A model generated the notes under the pieces. The model was not told the origin of the DNA, ran no database searches, and saw only the letters and a list, made by a program, of their open reading frames with translations. A stretch of 23,199 nt of DNA from Candidatus Lightella neohaematopini (GTDB lineage Bacteria > Pseudomonadota > Gammaproteobacteria > Enterobacterales > Enterobacteriaceae), in the NCBI GenBank assembly GCA_025728395.1, contig JAOBJR010000098.1, positions 1 to 23,199 of the forward strand, in the 5' to 3' direction. How positions within the stretch are numbered: the first letter of the stretch is position 1; each line of letters starts with the position of its first letter. Below, piece by piece: positions 15,809-22,595 of this stretch. The position numbers and the translations under genes are program-made.

Positions 15809-16002
15809 TTATTAAAAAAGATTTAAAAAATAACAATTTGGATAAATTATATAAAGAATTAAATGAATTATTACTAACTAGATTTAATATCAGAATTCAA
15901 TTTTATAATAATAAATTAAAACAAGTACATGTAATTAAAGAAAATAGAAGAGATATTGCTAGAATAAAAACAATTATTTCAATGAAGAAAAGTATTAATT
16001 AA
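15805..16002 (+). CDS. rpmC: 50S ribosomal protein L29
   Basis: L29 is a small two-helix protein beside L23 at the tunnel exit. The protein is 65 residues (E. coli 63). The first helix is divergent (KDLKNNNLDKLYKELNELL), but RFNIRIQF and the C-terminal VIKENRRDIARIKTIIS correspond closely to the E. coli FNLRMQ and LLKQVRRDVARVKTLL. Position between rplP and rpsQ confirms it. It begins in the four-base overlap with rplP and ends four bases before rpsQ. Confidence 0.97.
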   Translation: MIIKKDLKNNNLDKLYKELNELLLTRFNIRIQFYNNKLKQVHVIKENRRDIARIKTIISMKKSIN

Positions 16003-16006
16003 TATT

Positions 16007-16246
16007 ATGTCAAACAAAAATAAAATTTTATATGGTTATGTGATTAGTAACAAAATGAATAAAACAGCTACAGTAATAGTTAGTCGTCTTGTAAAACACA
16101 GTAAATATGGTAAATTTATAAAACGTACTACTAAATTACATGTACATGATATTTATAACAGTAATATTGGTGATAAAGTATGTATAATAGAATGTAAACC
16201 AATTTCTAAAACCAAATCTTGGAAAATAATAAAAAATAATAATTAA
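16007..16246 (+). CDS. rpsQ: 30S ribosomal protein S17
   Basis: S17 is a primary 16S rRNA-binding protein of OB fold in the lower body of the small subunit. The protein is 79 residues (E. coli 84) and slightly shorter at both ends. The core GYVISNKMNKTATVIVSRLV, HSKYGKFIKRTTKLHVHD and CKPISKTKSW is conserved. It is the last gene of the classical S10 operon, yet rplN begins only 22 bases later, leaving almost no room for the spc promoter that E. coli has at this point. Confidence 0.98.
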   Translation: MSNKNKILYGYVISNKMNKTATVIVSRLVKHSKYGKFIKRTTKLHVHDIYNSNIGDKVCIIECKPISKTKSWKIIKNNN

Positions 16247-16268
16247 TAATTTTTATTGGTATTTGGAT

Positions 16269-16637
16269 ATGATTCAAGAACGAACATTATTATTAGTAGC
16301 AGATAATTCTGGAGCACGTTTAGTTATGTGTATAAAAGTATTAGGAGGATCAAGAAGACGTTATGCGAATATAGGTAATATTATTAAAGTAGCTGTAAAA
16401 GAAGCTATTCCAAAAAGTAAAGTTAAAAAAGGTGAAGTATTAAAAGCTGTAGTAGTCCGTACAAAAAAAGGAATACATAGACCTGATGGTTCTTTAATAA
16501 GATTTGATAGTAATTCTTGTGTATTATTAAATGATAATGAACAACCAATTGGTACTAGAATTTTTGGTCCTATTACAAGAGAATTAAAAATAGAAAAATT
16601 TATGAAAATTATATCTTTAGCTCCAGAAGTAATATAA
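16269..16637 (+). CDS. rplN: 50S ribosomal protein L14
   Basis: L14 forms an inter-subunit bridge and, in many bacteria, binds the silencing factor RsfS. I start it at the ATG giving MIQERTLLLVADNSGAR, which matches E. coli MIQEQTMLNVADNSGAR; an in-frame TTG two codons earlier is less likely. The length is 122 residues against 123, with one residue lost in LLNDNEQPIG. The C-terminus GTRIFGPITRELKIEKFMK and SLAPEVI is nearly unchanged. It is the first gene of the classical spc operon but is joined to rpsQ by a 22-base spacer, so read-through from S10 is likely. Confidence 0.97.
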   Translation: MIQERTLLLVADNSGARLVMCIKVLGGSRRRYANIGNIIKVAVKEAIPKSKVKKGEVLKAVVVRTKKGIHRPDGSLIRFDSNSCVLLNDNEQPIGTRIFGPITRELKIEKFMKIISLAPEVI

Positions 16638-16650
16638 ATAAGGTAAATAT

Positions 16651-16971
16651 ATGGCTAACAAGATACGTTGTGGTGATAAAGTAGTAGTAATAACCGGAAA
16701 AGATAAAGGAAAAACAGGAATAATAAAAAAAATTTTAAAAAAAAATAAAGCAATAGTAGAAAGTATTAATATTGTTACTAAACATCAAAAACCCATACCT
16801 AATATTAATCAAGTAGGTGGGTTAGTAAAAAAAGAATCACCAATTGACATTTCTAACTTAGCTATTTTTAATAGTGAAACAAATAAACCTGACTATGTTA
16901 AATTTAAATTTAAAAATGGTAAGAAAATTAGAGTATTTAAATCTAATAATTCTATCATTGATAGTGGATAG
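16651..16971 (+). CDS. rplX: 50S ribosomal protein L24
   Basis: L24 starts 50S assembly by binding the 5' domain of 23S rRNA. The 106-residue protein (E. coli 104) has an N-terminal KOW motif: GDKVVVITGKDKGKTGIIKK at about 8-27. This is followed by the conserved KHQKPIPNINQVGGLVKKE. An A9 run at 16737-16745 lies inside the frame but does not disrupt it. It is 13 bases after rplN and five bases before rplE. In E. coli, S8 represses the spc operon at the rplX-rplE junction; I cannot recognise that structure here. Confidence 0.98.
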   Translation: MANKIRCGDKVVVITGKDKGKTGIIKKILKKNKAIVESINIVTKHQKPIPNINQVGGLVKKESPIDISNLAIFNSETNKPDYVKFKFKNGKKIRVFKSNNSIIDSG

Positions 16972-16976
16972 TTTAT

Positions 16977-17522
16977 ATGTCAAATTTATATAAATTGTAC
17001 AAGAATAAAATATCTTATAGTTTACTTAATGAATTGCATTGTAAATCTATAATGCAAGTACCAAAAATAGATAAAATAACAATTAATATGGGGGTAGGTA
17101 AATCTACAAATGATAAAAAAATACTTAATAATGCAATATCTGATTTAACTTTAATATCTGGTCAAAAACCAATAATTACAAAAGCAAAAAAATCAATTTC
17201 TAATTTTAAAGTACGTATTGGTTATCCTATAGGATGTAAAGTAACTTTAAGAAGATACCGAATGTGGGATTTTATAGAAAGATTACTTTATATTGCTATA
17301 CCACGTATTAGAGATTTTCGAGGATTATCAATTAAATCATTTGACGGCATGGGTAATTATAATATAGGTATAAAAGAACAAATTATATTTCCTGAAATAG
17401 ATTATAACAAAATTGATCAAATTAGAGGATTAGATATTTCTATTACAACTAATACTAAATCAGATAAAAGTAGTTACAAATTATTAGTATATTTAGGTTT
17501 TCCATTTACTAATAGGGATTAA
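16977..17522 (+). CDS. rplE: 50S ribosomal protein L5
   Basis: L5 carries 5S rRNA into the central protuberance together with L18 and touches P-site tRNA. The protein is 181 residues (E. coli 179). Conserved segments include MQVPKIDKITINMGVG, SGQKPIITKAKKSI, GYPIGCKVTLR, PRIRDFRGLS, KSFDGMGNYNIG and EQIIFPEIDYNKID. Its start is only five bases after rplX, and rpsN follows after six bases. No clear Shine-Dalgarno precedes it, so it probably depends on translation of rplX. Confidence 0.98.
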   Translation: MSNLYKLYKNKISYSLLNELHCKSIMQVPKIDKITINMGVGKSTNDKKILNNAISDLTLISGQKPIITKAKKSISNFKVRIGYPIGCKVTLRRYRMWDFIERLLYIAIPRIRDFRGLSIKSFDGMGNYNIGIKEQIIFPEIDYNKIDQIRGLDISITTNTKSDKSSYKLLVYLGFPFTNRD

Positions 17523-17528
17523 TATTAA

Positions 17529-17834
17529 ATGACTAAAAAATCAGTACAAGCTAGAGAACAAAAAAGAAAAAAACTTGTTTTTAAATTTTTTAAAAAACGT
17601 AAAGAATTAAAAAAAATAATATTAAGTAAAAAATATTCTTATTCGGAACGTTGGGATGCAACGATAAAATTACAAAAATTACCTAGAGATTCTAGTTTTT
17701 CTAGATTACGTAATCGTTGTAGGCAAACTGGTAGACCACATGCTTTCATAAGAAAATTTGGTTTAAGTAGAATTAAGTTACGTGAAATGGCAACAAGAGG
17801 TGAAATTCCTGGTTTAAGAAAATCTAGTTGGTAA
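17529..17834 (+). CDS. rpsN: 30S ribosomal protein S14 (zinc-free form)
   Basis: S14 binds in the head of the small subunit beside S3, S10 and S19. The protein is 101 residues, the same as E. coli. It is the long zinc-free type: there is no CxxC...CxxC ribbon. The C-terminal NRCRQTGRPHAFIRKFGLSR and REMATRGEIPGLRKSSW are nearly identical to E. coli, whereas the N-terminal helix is lysine-rich and drifted. It lies between rplE (six bases) and rpsH (36 bases), the normal spc order. Confidence 0.98.
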   Translation: MTKKSVQAREQKRKKLVFKFFKKRKELKKIILSKKYSYSERWDATIKLQKLPRDSSFSRLRNRCRQTGRPHAFIRKFGLSRIKLREMATRGEIPGLRKSSW

Positions 17835-17870
17835 AAACTATTATAAACATAAAATTCAAAGAGTAATAAT

Positions 17871-18266
17871 ATGAGTATGCATGATCCTATTTCAGATATG
17901 ATAGTACGTATACGTAATGGACAACAAAATAAAAAACGTTATATAAATATTCCTGCCTCAAATATAAAAATAAATATTACTAGTTTATTAAAAAATGAGG
18001 GTTATATTAATAATTTTAATATTATAAAAATTAAAAATAAAAATATTATACAAATAGAATTAAAATACTTTAATAATCTACCAGTTATTGAATATATTAA
18101 ACGTATTAGTAAACCTAGTTTAAGAATATATAAGAAAGCACGTGATATACCTAGAGTAATATCTGGTATGGGTATCGCTATTATTTCCACACCTAAAGGT
18201 ATTATGACTGATCGTAAAGCACGACAACTAAAATTAGGTGGAGAAATTATCTGTTATGTATTTTAA
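17871..18266 (+). CDS. rpsH: 30S ribosomal protein S8
   Basis: S8 binds helix 21 of 16S rRNA in the central domain; in E. coli it is also the repressor of the spc operon. The protein is 131 residues (E. coli 130). It opens with SMHDPISDMIVRIRNGQ and ends with the rRNA-binding signature STPKGIMTDRKARQLKLGGE followed by IICYVF. The middle of the protein (about 40-65) is very rich in Ile, Asn and Lys. A GAG-type Shine-Dalgarno lies upstream. It is followed by rplF after 21 bases. Confidence 0.98.
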   Translation: MSMHDPISDMIVRIRNGQQNKKRYINIPASNIKINITSLLKNEGYINNFNIIKIKNKNIIQIELKYFNNLPVIEYIKRISKPSLRIYKKARDIPRVISGMGIAIISTPKGIMTDRKARQLKLGGEIICYVF

Positions 18267-18287
18267 AAATTTAAGGATATATTTATT

Positions 18288-18830
18288 ATGTCACGTATTG
18301 CTAAAAAGTTAATCGTAGTACCTGAAGGTATAAATGTATTACTAAATAACAATACTATTATTATTAATGGTAATAATATTACTAATAGTTATGTATTTAG
18401 TAGTAAAATTGTTATAAAAATAAATAAAAATAAATTATTAGTAAATCCATTAATAAATGATAAAAAAAGTTGGGCAATTGCTGGAACTACTAGATCAATA
18501 ATAAATAATATTATAATTGGAATTACCATCGGTTTTAGTAAGACACTTCAGTTAGTTGGTATAGGTTATAGGGTTCAAATAGATTATAAAAAAAATATAT
18601 TAACTTTATTTTTAGGATTTTCACATGTAATAAATTATCAATTTCCAAAAAGTATTATGATAAAATGTATTAATAATACAGATATTGTAATTACTGGTTA
18701 CGATAAACAATTAGTAGGACAAATAGCTGCTAATATAAGATCTTATCGTACAGTAGAACCTTATAAAGGTAAAGGCATTCGTTATTTAAACGAAATTATT
18801 AAGATTAAAGAAATTAAAAAGAATAAATAA
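18288..18830 (+). CDS. rplF: 50S ribosomal protein L6
   Basis: L6 binds the sarcin-ricin region of 23S rRNA and supports elongation factor binding. The protein is 180 residues (E. coli 177) and shows the two repeated alpha/beta domains. The first domain is strongly drifted toward Asn and Ile. The second keeps LQLVGIGYRVQ and the GYDKQLVGQIAANIRSYRT and EPYKGKGIRY segments. An AAGGA Shine-Dalgarno precedes the ATG. The stop lies two bases before the rplR ATG. Confidence 0.98.
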   Translation: MSRIAKKLIVVPEGINVLLNNNTIIINGNNITNSYVFSSKIVIKINKNKLLVNPLINDKKSWAIAGTTRSIINNIIIGITIGFSKTLQLVGIGYRVQIDYKKNILTLFLGFSHVINYQFPKSIMIKCINNTDIVITGYDKQLVGQIAANIRSYRTVEPYKGKGIRYLNEIIKIKEIKKNK

Positions 18831-18832
18831 TT

Positions 18833-19183
18833 ATGAGAAAAAAATTAGCTCGTATAAAAAGATCAAAAAAAACTAGATATATCTTAAAAAGATTACGTGC
18901 TACTCGTTTAGTAATTTATCGTAGTTCTAAACATATATATGCACAAATTATCGATCATACTAATAAAATATTAGTAAGTGCTTCTACTTTAGAGAAAGAT
19001 ATAAAGGATAAAATTAATTATTCTGGCAATAAACAATCAGCAGCATTTGTTGGAATGATGATTGCTTACCGTGCTAATCAATTTGGTATAAAAAAAGTAT
19101 CATTTGATCGTTCTGGATTTAAATATCATGGTAGAATTAAAGCATTAGCTGAAGCTGCTAGAAAAAATGGATTAATTTTTTAA
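18833..19183 (+). CDS. rplR: 50S ribosomal protein L18
   Basis: L18 binds 5S rRNA with L5 in the central protuberance. The protein is 116 residues (E. coli 117). Characteristic segments are ATRLVIYRSSKHIYAQII, SASTLEKDI, GNKQSAAFVG and VSFDRSGFKYHGRIKALAEAAR, the last being the most conserved part of the family. The start is two bases after rplF, suggesting coupled translation. It is followed by rpsE. Confidence 0.98.
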   Translation: MRKKLARIKRSKKTRYILKRLRATRLVIYRSSKHIYAQIIDHTNKILVSASTLEKDIKDKINYSGNKQSAAFVGMMIAYRANQFGIKKVSFDRSGFKYHGRIKALAEAARKNGLIF

Positions 19184-19202
19184 AATTTTTAGGTTATTGA
19201 TT

Positions 19203-19697
19203 ATGTATATGGACAAACAATTGAATGAATTACGAGAAAAATTAGTTACAATTAATAGAGTTTCTAAAACAGTTAAAGGAGGAAGAATATTTAGTTTTAC
19301 TGCTCTTACGGTAGTTGGTAATGGTAATGGAAAAGTTGGTTATGGATACGGTAAAGCAAAAGAAGTACCATTAGCTATTCAAAAATCAATAGAAAAAGCA
19401 CGTCGTAATATGATTCAAATAAAAATACGTAATAAAACTTTACAATATACATTAAAAGCTAAATGTACTAGTTCCTTAGTATTTATGAAACCAGCTAATG
19501 ATGGTACTGGTATTATAGCTGGTGGTGCTATGCGTGCTATTTTAGAAGTAGCTGGGATACATAATGTATTTGCTAAAGTATATGGATCAACTAATTCAAT
19601 TAATGTGATACGTGCTACTATCAAAGCTCTAAAAAATATGAAATCACCGGATTTTATTTATAGTAAAAGAAAAAAAATTAATTATAATAAAAATTAA
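19203..19697 (+). CDS. rpsE: 30S ribosomal protein S5
   Basis: S5 lines the mRNA entry channel with S3 and S4 and affects decoding fidelity. I chose the ATG at 19203 (MYMDKQLNEL), nine bases after a TAGG stretch; an ATG two codons later and a TTG two codons earlier are less likely alternatives. The protein would be 164 residues (E. coli 167). The double-stranded RNA-binding domain shows NRVSKTVKGGRIFSFTALTV and VGNGNGKVGYGYGKAKEVP, followed by GTGIIAGGAMRAILEVAGIH and YGSTNSINVIRAT. The tail is lysine- and asparagine-rich. rpmD follows after four bases. Confidence 0.97.
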   Translation: MYMDKQLNELREKLVTINRVSKTVKGGRIFSFTALTVVGNGNGKVGYGYGKAKEVPLAIQKSIEKARRNMIQIKIRNKTLQYTLKAKCTSSLVFMKPANDGTGIIAGGAMRAILEVAGIHNVFAKVYGSTNSINVIRATIKALKNMKSPDFIYSKRKKINYNKN

Positions 19698-19701
19698 CAA
19701 T

Positions 19702-19887
19702 ATGAATAAAAATATTAAAATTGTTCAAGTACGTAGTACAATAGGTATACTACCAAAACATAAAAAAACTATATTAGGTTTAGGACTAAGACGTATTGGT
19801 CATACTAGAATAGTTATTGACACACCATCAATAAGAGGAATGATTAATTCAGTAAATTATATGATTAAAATTATTGGTAATAACTAA
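19702..19887 (+). CDS. rpmD: 50S ribosomal protein L30
   Basis: L30 is a small protein of the large subunit, absent from some reduced genomes but kept here. The protein is 61 residues (E. coli 59). The KIVQVRSTIGILPKHKKTI, LGLGLRRIGHT and DTPSIRGMINSVNYM segments leave no doubt. It sits between rpsE (four bases) and rplO (one base between the TAA and the rplO ATG). Confidence 0.98.
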   Translation: MNKNIKIVQVRSTIGILPKHKKTILGLGLRRIGHTRIVIDTPSIRGMINSVNYMIKIIGNN

Positions 19888-19888
19888 A

Positions 19889-20326
19889 ATGTATCTAAAT
19901 TCATTAGATGTATCCAAAAAATCAAGGAAAAATAGAACCCGTTTGGGTAGAGGTATAAGTTCTGGATTAGGAAAAACTAGTGGTAGAGGACATAAAGGAC
20001 AAAAATCTCGGGCAGGAAAGAAAATTAGTCGTAATTTTGAAGGAGGTCAAACTCCGATAAATAGAAGAGTTCCTAAATTTGGGTTTATATCAAAAAAAAA
20101 TGTTTATACTAAAGAAGTTAGTTTAGAAAAATTGTTTATTATTAAGGAAAATAAAATTGATCTTAAAACATTAAAATCATATAATTTAATTAATAATAAT
20201 ACTAAAAAAGCTAAAATTATCTTAAGTAGAAAATTCTTAATAAGAAAAACAATACATATAATTGGTATAAAAGTTAGTGCTAATGCAAAATACAACATAG
20301 AACTAAATGGTGGTACCGTAATATAA
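19889..20326 (+). CDS. rplO: 50S ribosomal protein L15
   Basis: L15 is a late-assembly large-subunit protein with a long basic N-terminal extension threading through rRNA. I start it at the ATG giving MYLNSLDVSKKSRKNRTRLGRG, matching the E. coli start MRLNTLSP; an in-frame TTG five codons upstream lies inside rpmD and is unlikely. The length is 145 residues (E. coli 144). The basic motif RLGRGISSGLGKTSGRGHKG and the RNFEGGQTPINRRVPKFGF segment are conserved. The C-terminal half is more divergent. An A9 run at 20092-20100 lies in the coding region without breaking the frame. secY follows after 12 bases. Confidence 0.97.
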   Translation: MYLNSLDVSKKSRKNRTRLGRGISSGLGKTSGRGHKGQKSRAGKKISRNFEGGQTPINRRVPKFGFISKKNVYTKEVSLEKLFIIKENKIDLKTLKSYNLINNNTKKAKIILSRKFLIRKTIHIIGIKVSANAKYNIELNGGTVI

Positions 20327-20338
20327 TTATAATCTAAA

Positions 20339-21652
20339 ATGATAAAACAAATAAATTATAATAATAAGCAAAGTTTATATGAGTTAAAATCTAGGGTGTT
20401 ATTTGTTGTTATTGCTCTTATTGTTTTTCGTATGGGATCATTTATACCAATTCCTGGTATTGATGTGTCTATTATTGAAGAATTAATAACACAACAAAAG
20501 GGTACTATTATTGAAATGTTAAATATGTTTTCTGGAGGTGCTTTAAGCAGAGCGTCAATATTTTCACTAGGTATTATGCCTTACATTTCATCATCTATCA
20601 TTATACAATTTTTAACTTTTATACATCCAAAATTTATAGAAATAAAAAAAGATGGTGAAATTGGTAGACGAAAAATTAATAAGTATATTAGGTATGGTAC
20701 ATTAATATTAGCTATATTTCAATCTTTAGGAATTTCAATTAGTTTACCTAGTATACCGATAATTAATAGATTAATTATCAACCCAAATATGTTATTTTAT
20801 TTTATTTCTTCGGTAAGTTTAATATGCGGTACTATATTACTAATGTGGATAGGAGAGCAAATTACTGAAAAAGGTATTGGTAACGGTATATCAATAATAA
20901 TATTTACTGGAATTATAGCTGATTTACCAATTAATATTATTCACACTATCGAACAAATTAGACAAAATGATTTAAATATAATTTTACTTATGATTACTAT
21001 AATATTTATTTTTATAATAATTTTTTTAGTTGTATTTATTGAAAGCGGACAAAGAAAAATTATTGTAAACTACGCTAGAAGACAACATGGTAGAAGAATG
21101 TATAATGCACAAAGTACACATTTACCATTAAAAATTAATATGTCTGGAGTTATACCAGCAATATTTGCTTCCAGTATAATATTATTTCCTACTACAATCA
21201 TCTCATGGTTTAGTAATAGTTATAAGTCAAATAGTTGGTTACATTTTATTTTAGTACACTTACAACCTGGTCAATATATACATATGGTAATATATTCAAT
21301 AGCAATAATATTCTTTTGTTTTTTTTATACAACCTTAGTATTTAATTCCAGGGAAACAGCTGATAACTTAAAAAAATCTGGAGCTTTTATTCCTGGTATT
21401 AGACCTGGAGAAAAAACAGCTAGATATATTAATAATATAACTAATAAACTAACATTAGTTGGTGCATTATATATTACAATAATATGTCTTATGCCTGAAC
21501 TTATACATAATATAATAAAAATACCATTTAATTTTGGAGGTACATCTTTATTAATTGTAATTATAGTAATTATGGATTGTATATCACATATACAAACAAT
21601 TATGATTTCGAATCAATACGATTCTATAATAAAAAAGGTAAATTTGAAATAA
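20339..21652 (+). CDS. secY: Protein translocase channel subunit SecY
   Basis: SecY forms the protein-conducting channel in the cytoplasmic membrane with SecE and SecG. The protein is 437 residues (E. coli 443), with ten hydrophobic segments expected and consistent with the sequence. Conserved parts include FRMGSFIPIPGID after TM1, the plug region EMLNMFSGGALSRASIF, GIMPYISSSIIIQ in TM2, GIGNGISIIIFTGI, VNYARRQ, and the cytosolic C5 loop KKSGAFIPGIRPGEKTARYI needed for SecA action. A translocon gene this complete shows that membrane insertion and export persist in this organism. It sits inside the spc block between rplO and rpmJ, as in E. coli. Confidence 0.98.
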   Translation: MIKQINYNNKQSLYELKSRVLFVVIALIVFRMGSFIPIPGIDVSIIEELITQQKGTIIEMLNMFSGGALSRASIFSLGIMPYISSSIIIQFLTFIHPKFIEIKKDGEIGRRKINKYIRYGTLILAIFQSLGISISLPSIPIINRLIINPNMLFYFISSVSLICGTILLMWIGEQITEKGIGNGISIIIFTGIIADLPINIIHTIEQIRQNDLNIILLMITIIFIFIIIFLVVFIESGQRKIIVNYARRQHGRRMYNAQSTHLPLKINMSGVIPAIFASSIILFPTTIISWFSNSYKSNSWLHFILVHLQPGQYIHMVIYSIAIIFFCFFYTTLVFNSRETADNLKKSGAFIPGIRPGEKTARYINNITNKLTLVGALYITIICLMPELIHNIIKIPFNFGGTSLLIVIIVIMDCISHIQTIMISNQYDSIIKKVNLK

Positions 21653-21668
21653 TTAAAATATAAAAAAA

Positions 21669-21782
21669 ATGAAGGTACGTTCATCAATAAAAAAAATTTG
21701 TCGTTACTGCAAAATTATTAAACGTAATGGTGTACTACGTGTAGTATGTAGTGATTCAAAACACAAACAACGTCAAGGATAA
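21669..21782 (+). CDS. rpmJ: 50S ribosomal protein L36 (zinc-binding form)
   Basis: L36 is the smallest large-subunit protein. I read a 37-residue frame starting MKVRSSIKKICRYC and ending DSKHKQRQG, one residue shorter than the E. coli protein. The zinc ligands Cys11, Cys14, Cys27 and His32 are all present, so this is the zinc-ribbon form. It follows secY by 16 A/T bases with no Shine-Dalgarno and precedes rpsM by 18 bases. In E. coli the rpmJ-rpsM interval is longer and holds the alpha operon promoter and S4-binding leader. Confidence 0.97.
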   Translation: MKVRSSIKKICRYCKIIKRNGVLRVVCSDSKHKQRQG

Positions 21783-21800
21783 CTAAATAAAGGAGCTTAA

Positions 21801-22148
21801 ATGATACGTATAGTAGGTGTAAATATTCCAGTAAATAAGCATATTTGTGTAGCCTTGAAATCAATATATGGTATTGGTAAAAATACCGCAAACAATATCT
21901 GCATATCAGCACAAATTAATCCACATACTAAAGTTAGTACATTATCAGAAAATGATATTAATAAAATACGTGACATTATATCAACGCTAACTGTTGAAGG
22001 AGATTTACGTCGTAAAATTACATTGAATATTAAACGTTTAATAGATTTAGGTACTTATCGGGGATTACGTCATAAATATCATTTACCAGTTAGGGGACAA
22101 AGAACTAGAACTAATGCGAAAACTTGTAAAAAATTAAAAAAATATTAA
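21801..22148 (+). CDS. rpsM: 30S ribosomal protein S13
   Basis: S13 pairs with S19 in the head of the small subunit and makes bridges to the large subunit and contact with P-site tRNA. The protein is 115 residues (E. coli 118). VGVNIPVNKH, SIYGIGKNTA, VEGDLRRKITLNIKRLIDLG, YRGLRHKYHLPVRGQRT and TNAKT are conserved; the tail is shorter. A strong AAGGAG Shine-Dalgarno lies in the 18-base spacer after rpmJ, so initiation is independent even though the leader is gone. rpsK follows after 18 bases. Confidence 0.98.
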   Translation: MIRIVGVNIPVNKHICVALKSIYGIGKNTANNICISAQINPHTKVSTLSENDINKIRDIISTLTVEGDLRRKITLNIKRLIDLGTYRGLRHKYHLPVRGQRTRTNAKTCKKLKKY

Positions 22149-22166
22149 TTAAAGTTAGGTATAATA

Positions 22167-22562
22167 ATGAATATTTCTTCTAACAAAACTAATAAAAGAA
22201 AAAAATTAAAAAAACAATTAATAGATGGCATTGCACATATACATGCATCATTTAATAATACTATAATTACAATTACTGATAAATATGGTAATACGTTAGG
22301 TTGGGCAACTTCTGGTGGATCTGGTTTTAGGGGATCAAGAAAGTCTACTCCATTTGCAGCTCAGATAGCTACTGAACGTTGTTCAAATTCAGTAAAAGAA
22401 TATGGAATAAAAAACTTAGAAGTTATGATTAATGGTCCAGGTCCTGGTAGAGAATCAGCAATTAGAGCATTAAATAATGCTGGTTTTCGTATTACTAATA
22501 TTACAGATGTTACTCCAATTCCTCACAATGGTTGTAGAGCACCAAAAAAAAGAAGAGTATAG
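22167..22562 (+). CDS. rpsK: 30S ribosomal protein S11
   Basis: S11 lies on the platform of the small subunit near the mRNA exit and E site. The protein is 131 residues (E. coli 129). The core GIAHIHASFNNTIITITD, GWATSGGSGFRGSRKSTPFA, NGPGPGRESAIRALNNAGF and DVTPIPHNGCRAPKKRRV is almost unchanged from E. coli; only the N-terminal tail has drifted. It ends with TAG. rpsD follows after 33 bases. Confidence 0.98.
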   Translation: MNISSNKTNKRKKLKKQLIDGIAHIHASFNNTIITITDKYGNTLGWATSGGSGFRGSRKSTPFAAQIATERCSNSVKEYGIKNLEVMINGPGPGRESAIRALNNAGFRITNITDVTPIPHNGCRAPKKRRV

Positions 22563-22595
22563 AGCTAATACTGTTAATTTATAATAAGGATAAAT

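Noticed and set aside
19874..19888. Upstream TTG start for rplO inside rpmD
   Set aside because: The ATG at 19889 matches the conserved L15 N-terminus and leaves a natural one-base spacer. The same reasoning rejects TTG starts for rplN and rpsE.
20092..20100. A9 runs (also at 16737-16745 and 9495-9503) as frameshift or slippage sites
   Set aside because: All three frames are intact and align with family length. Such runs are common at this composition, so there is no sign of recoding.
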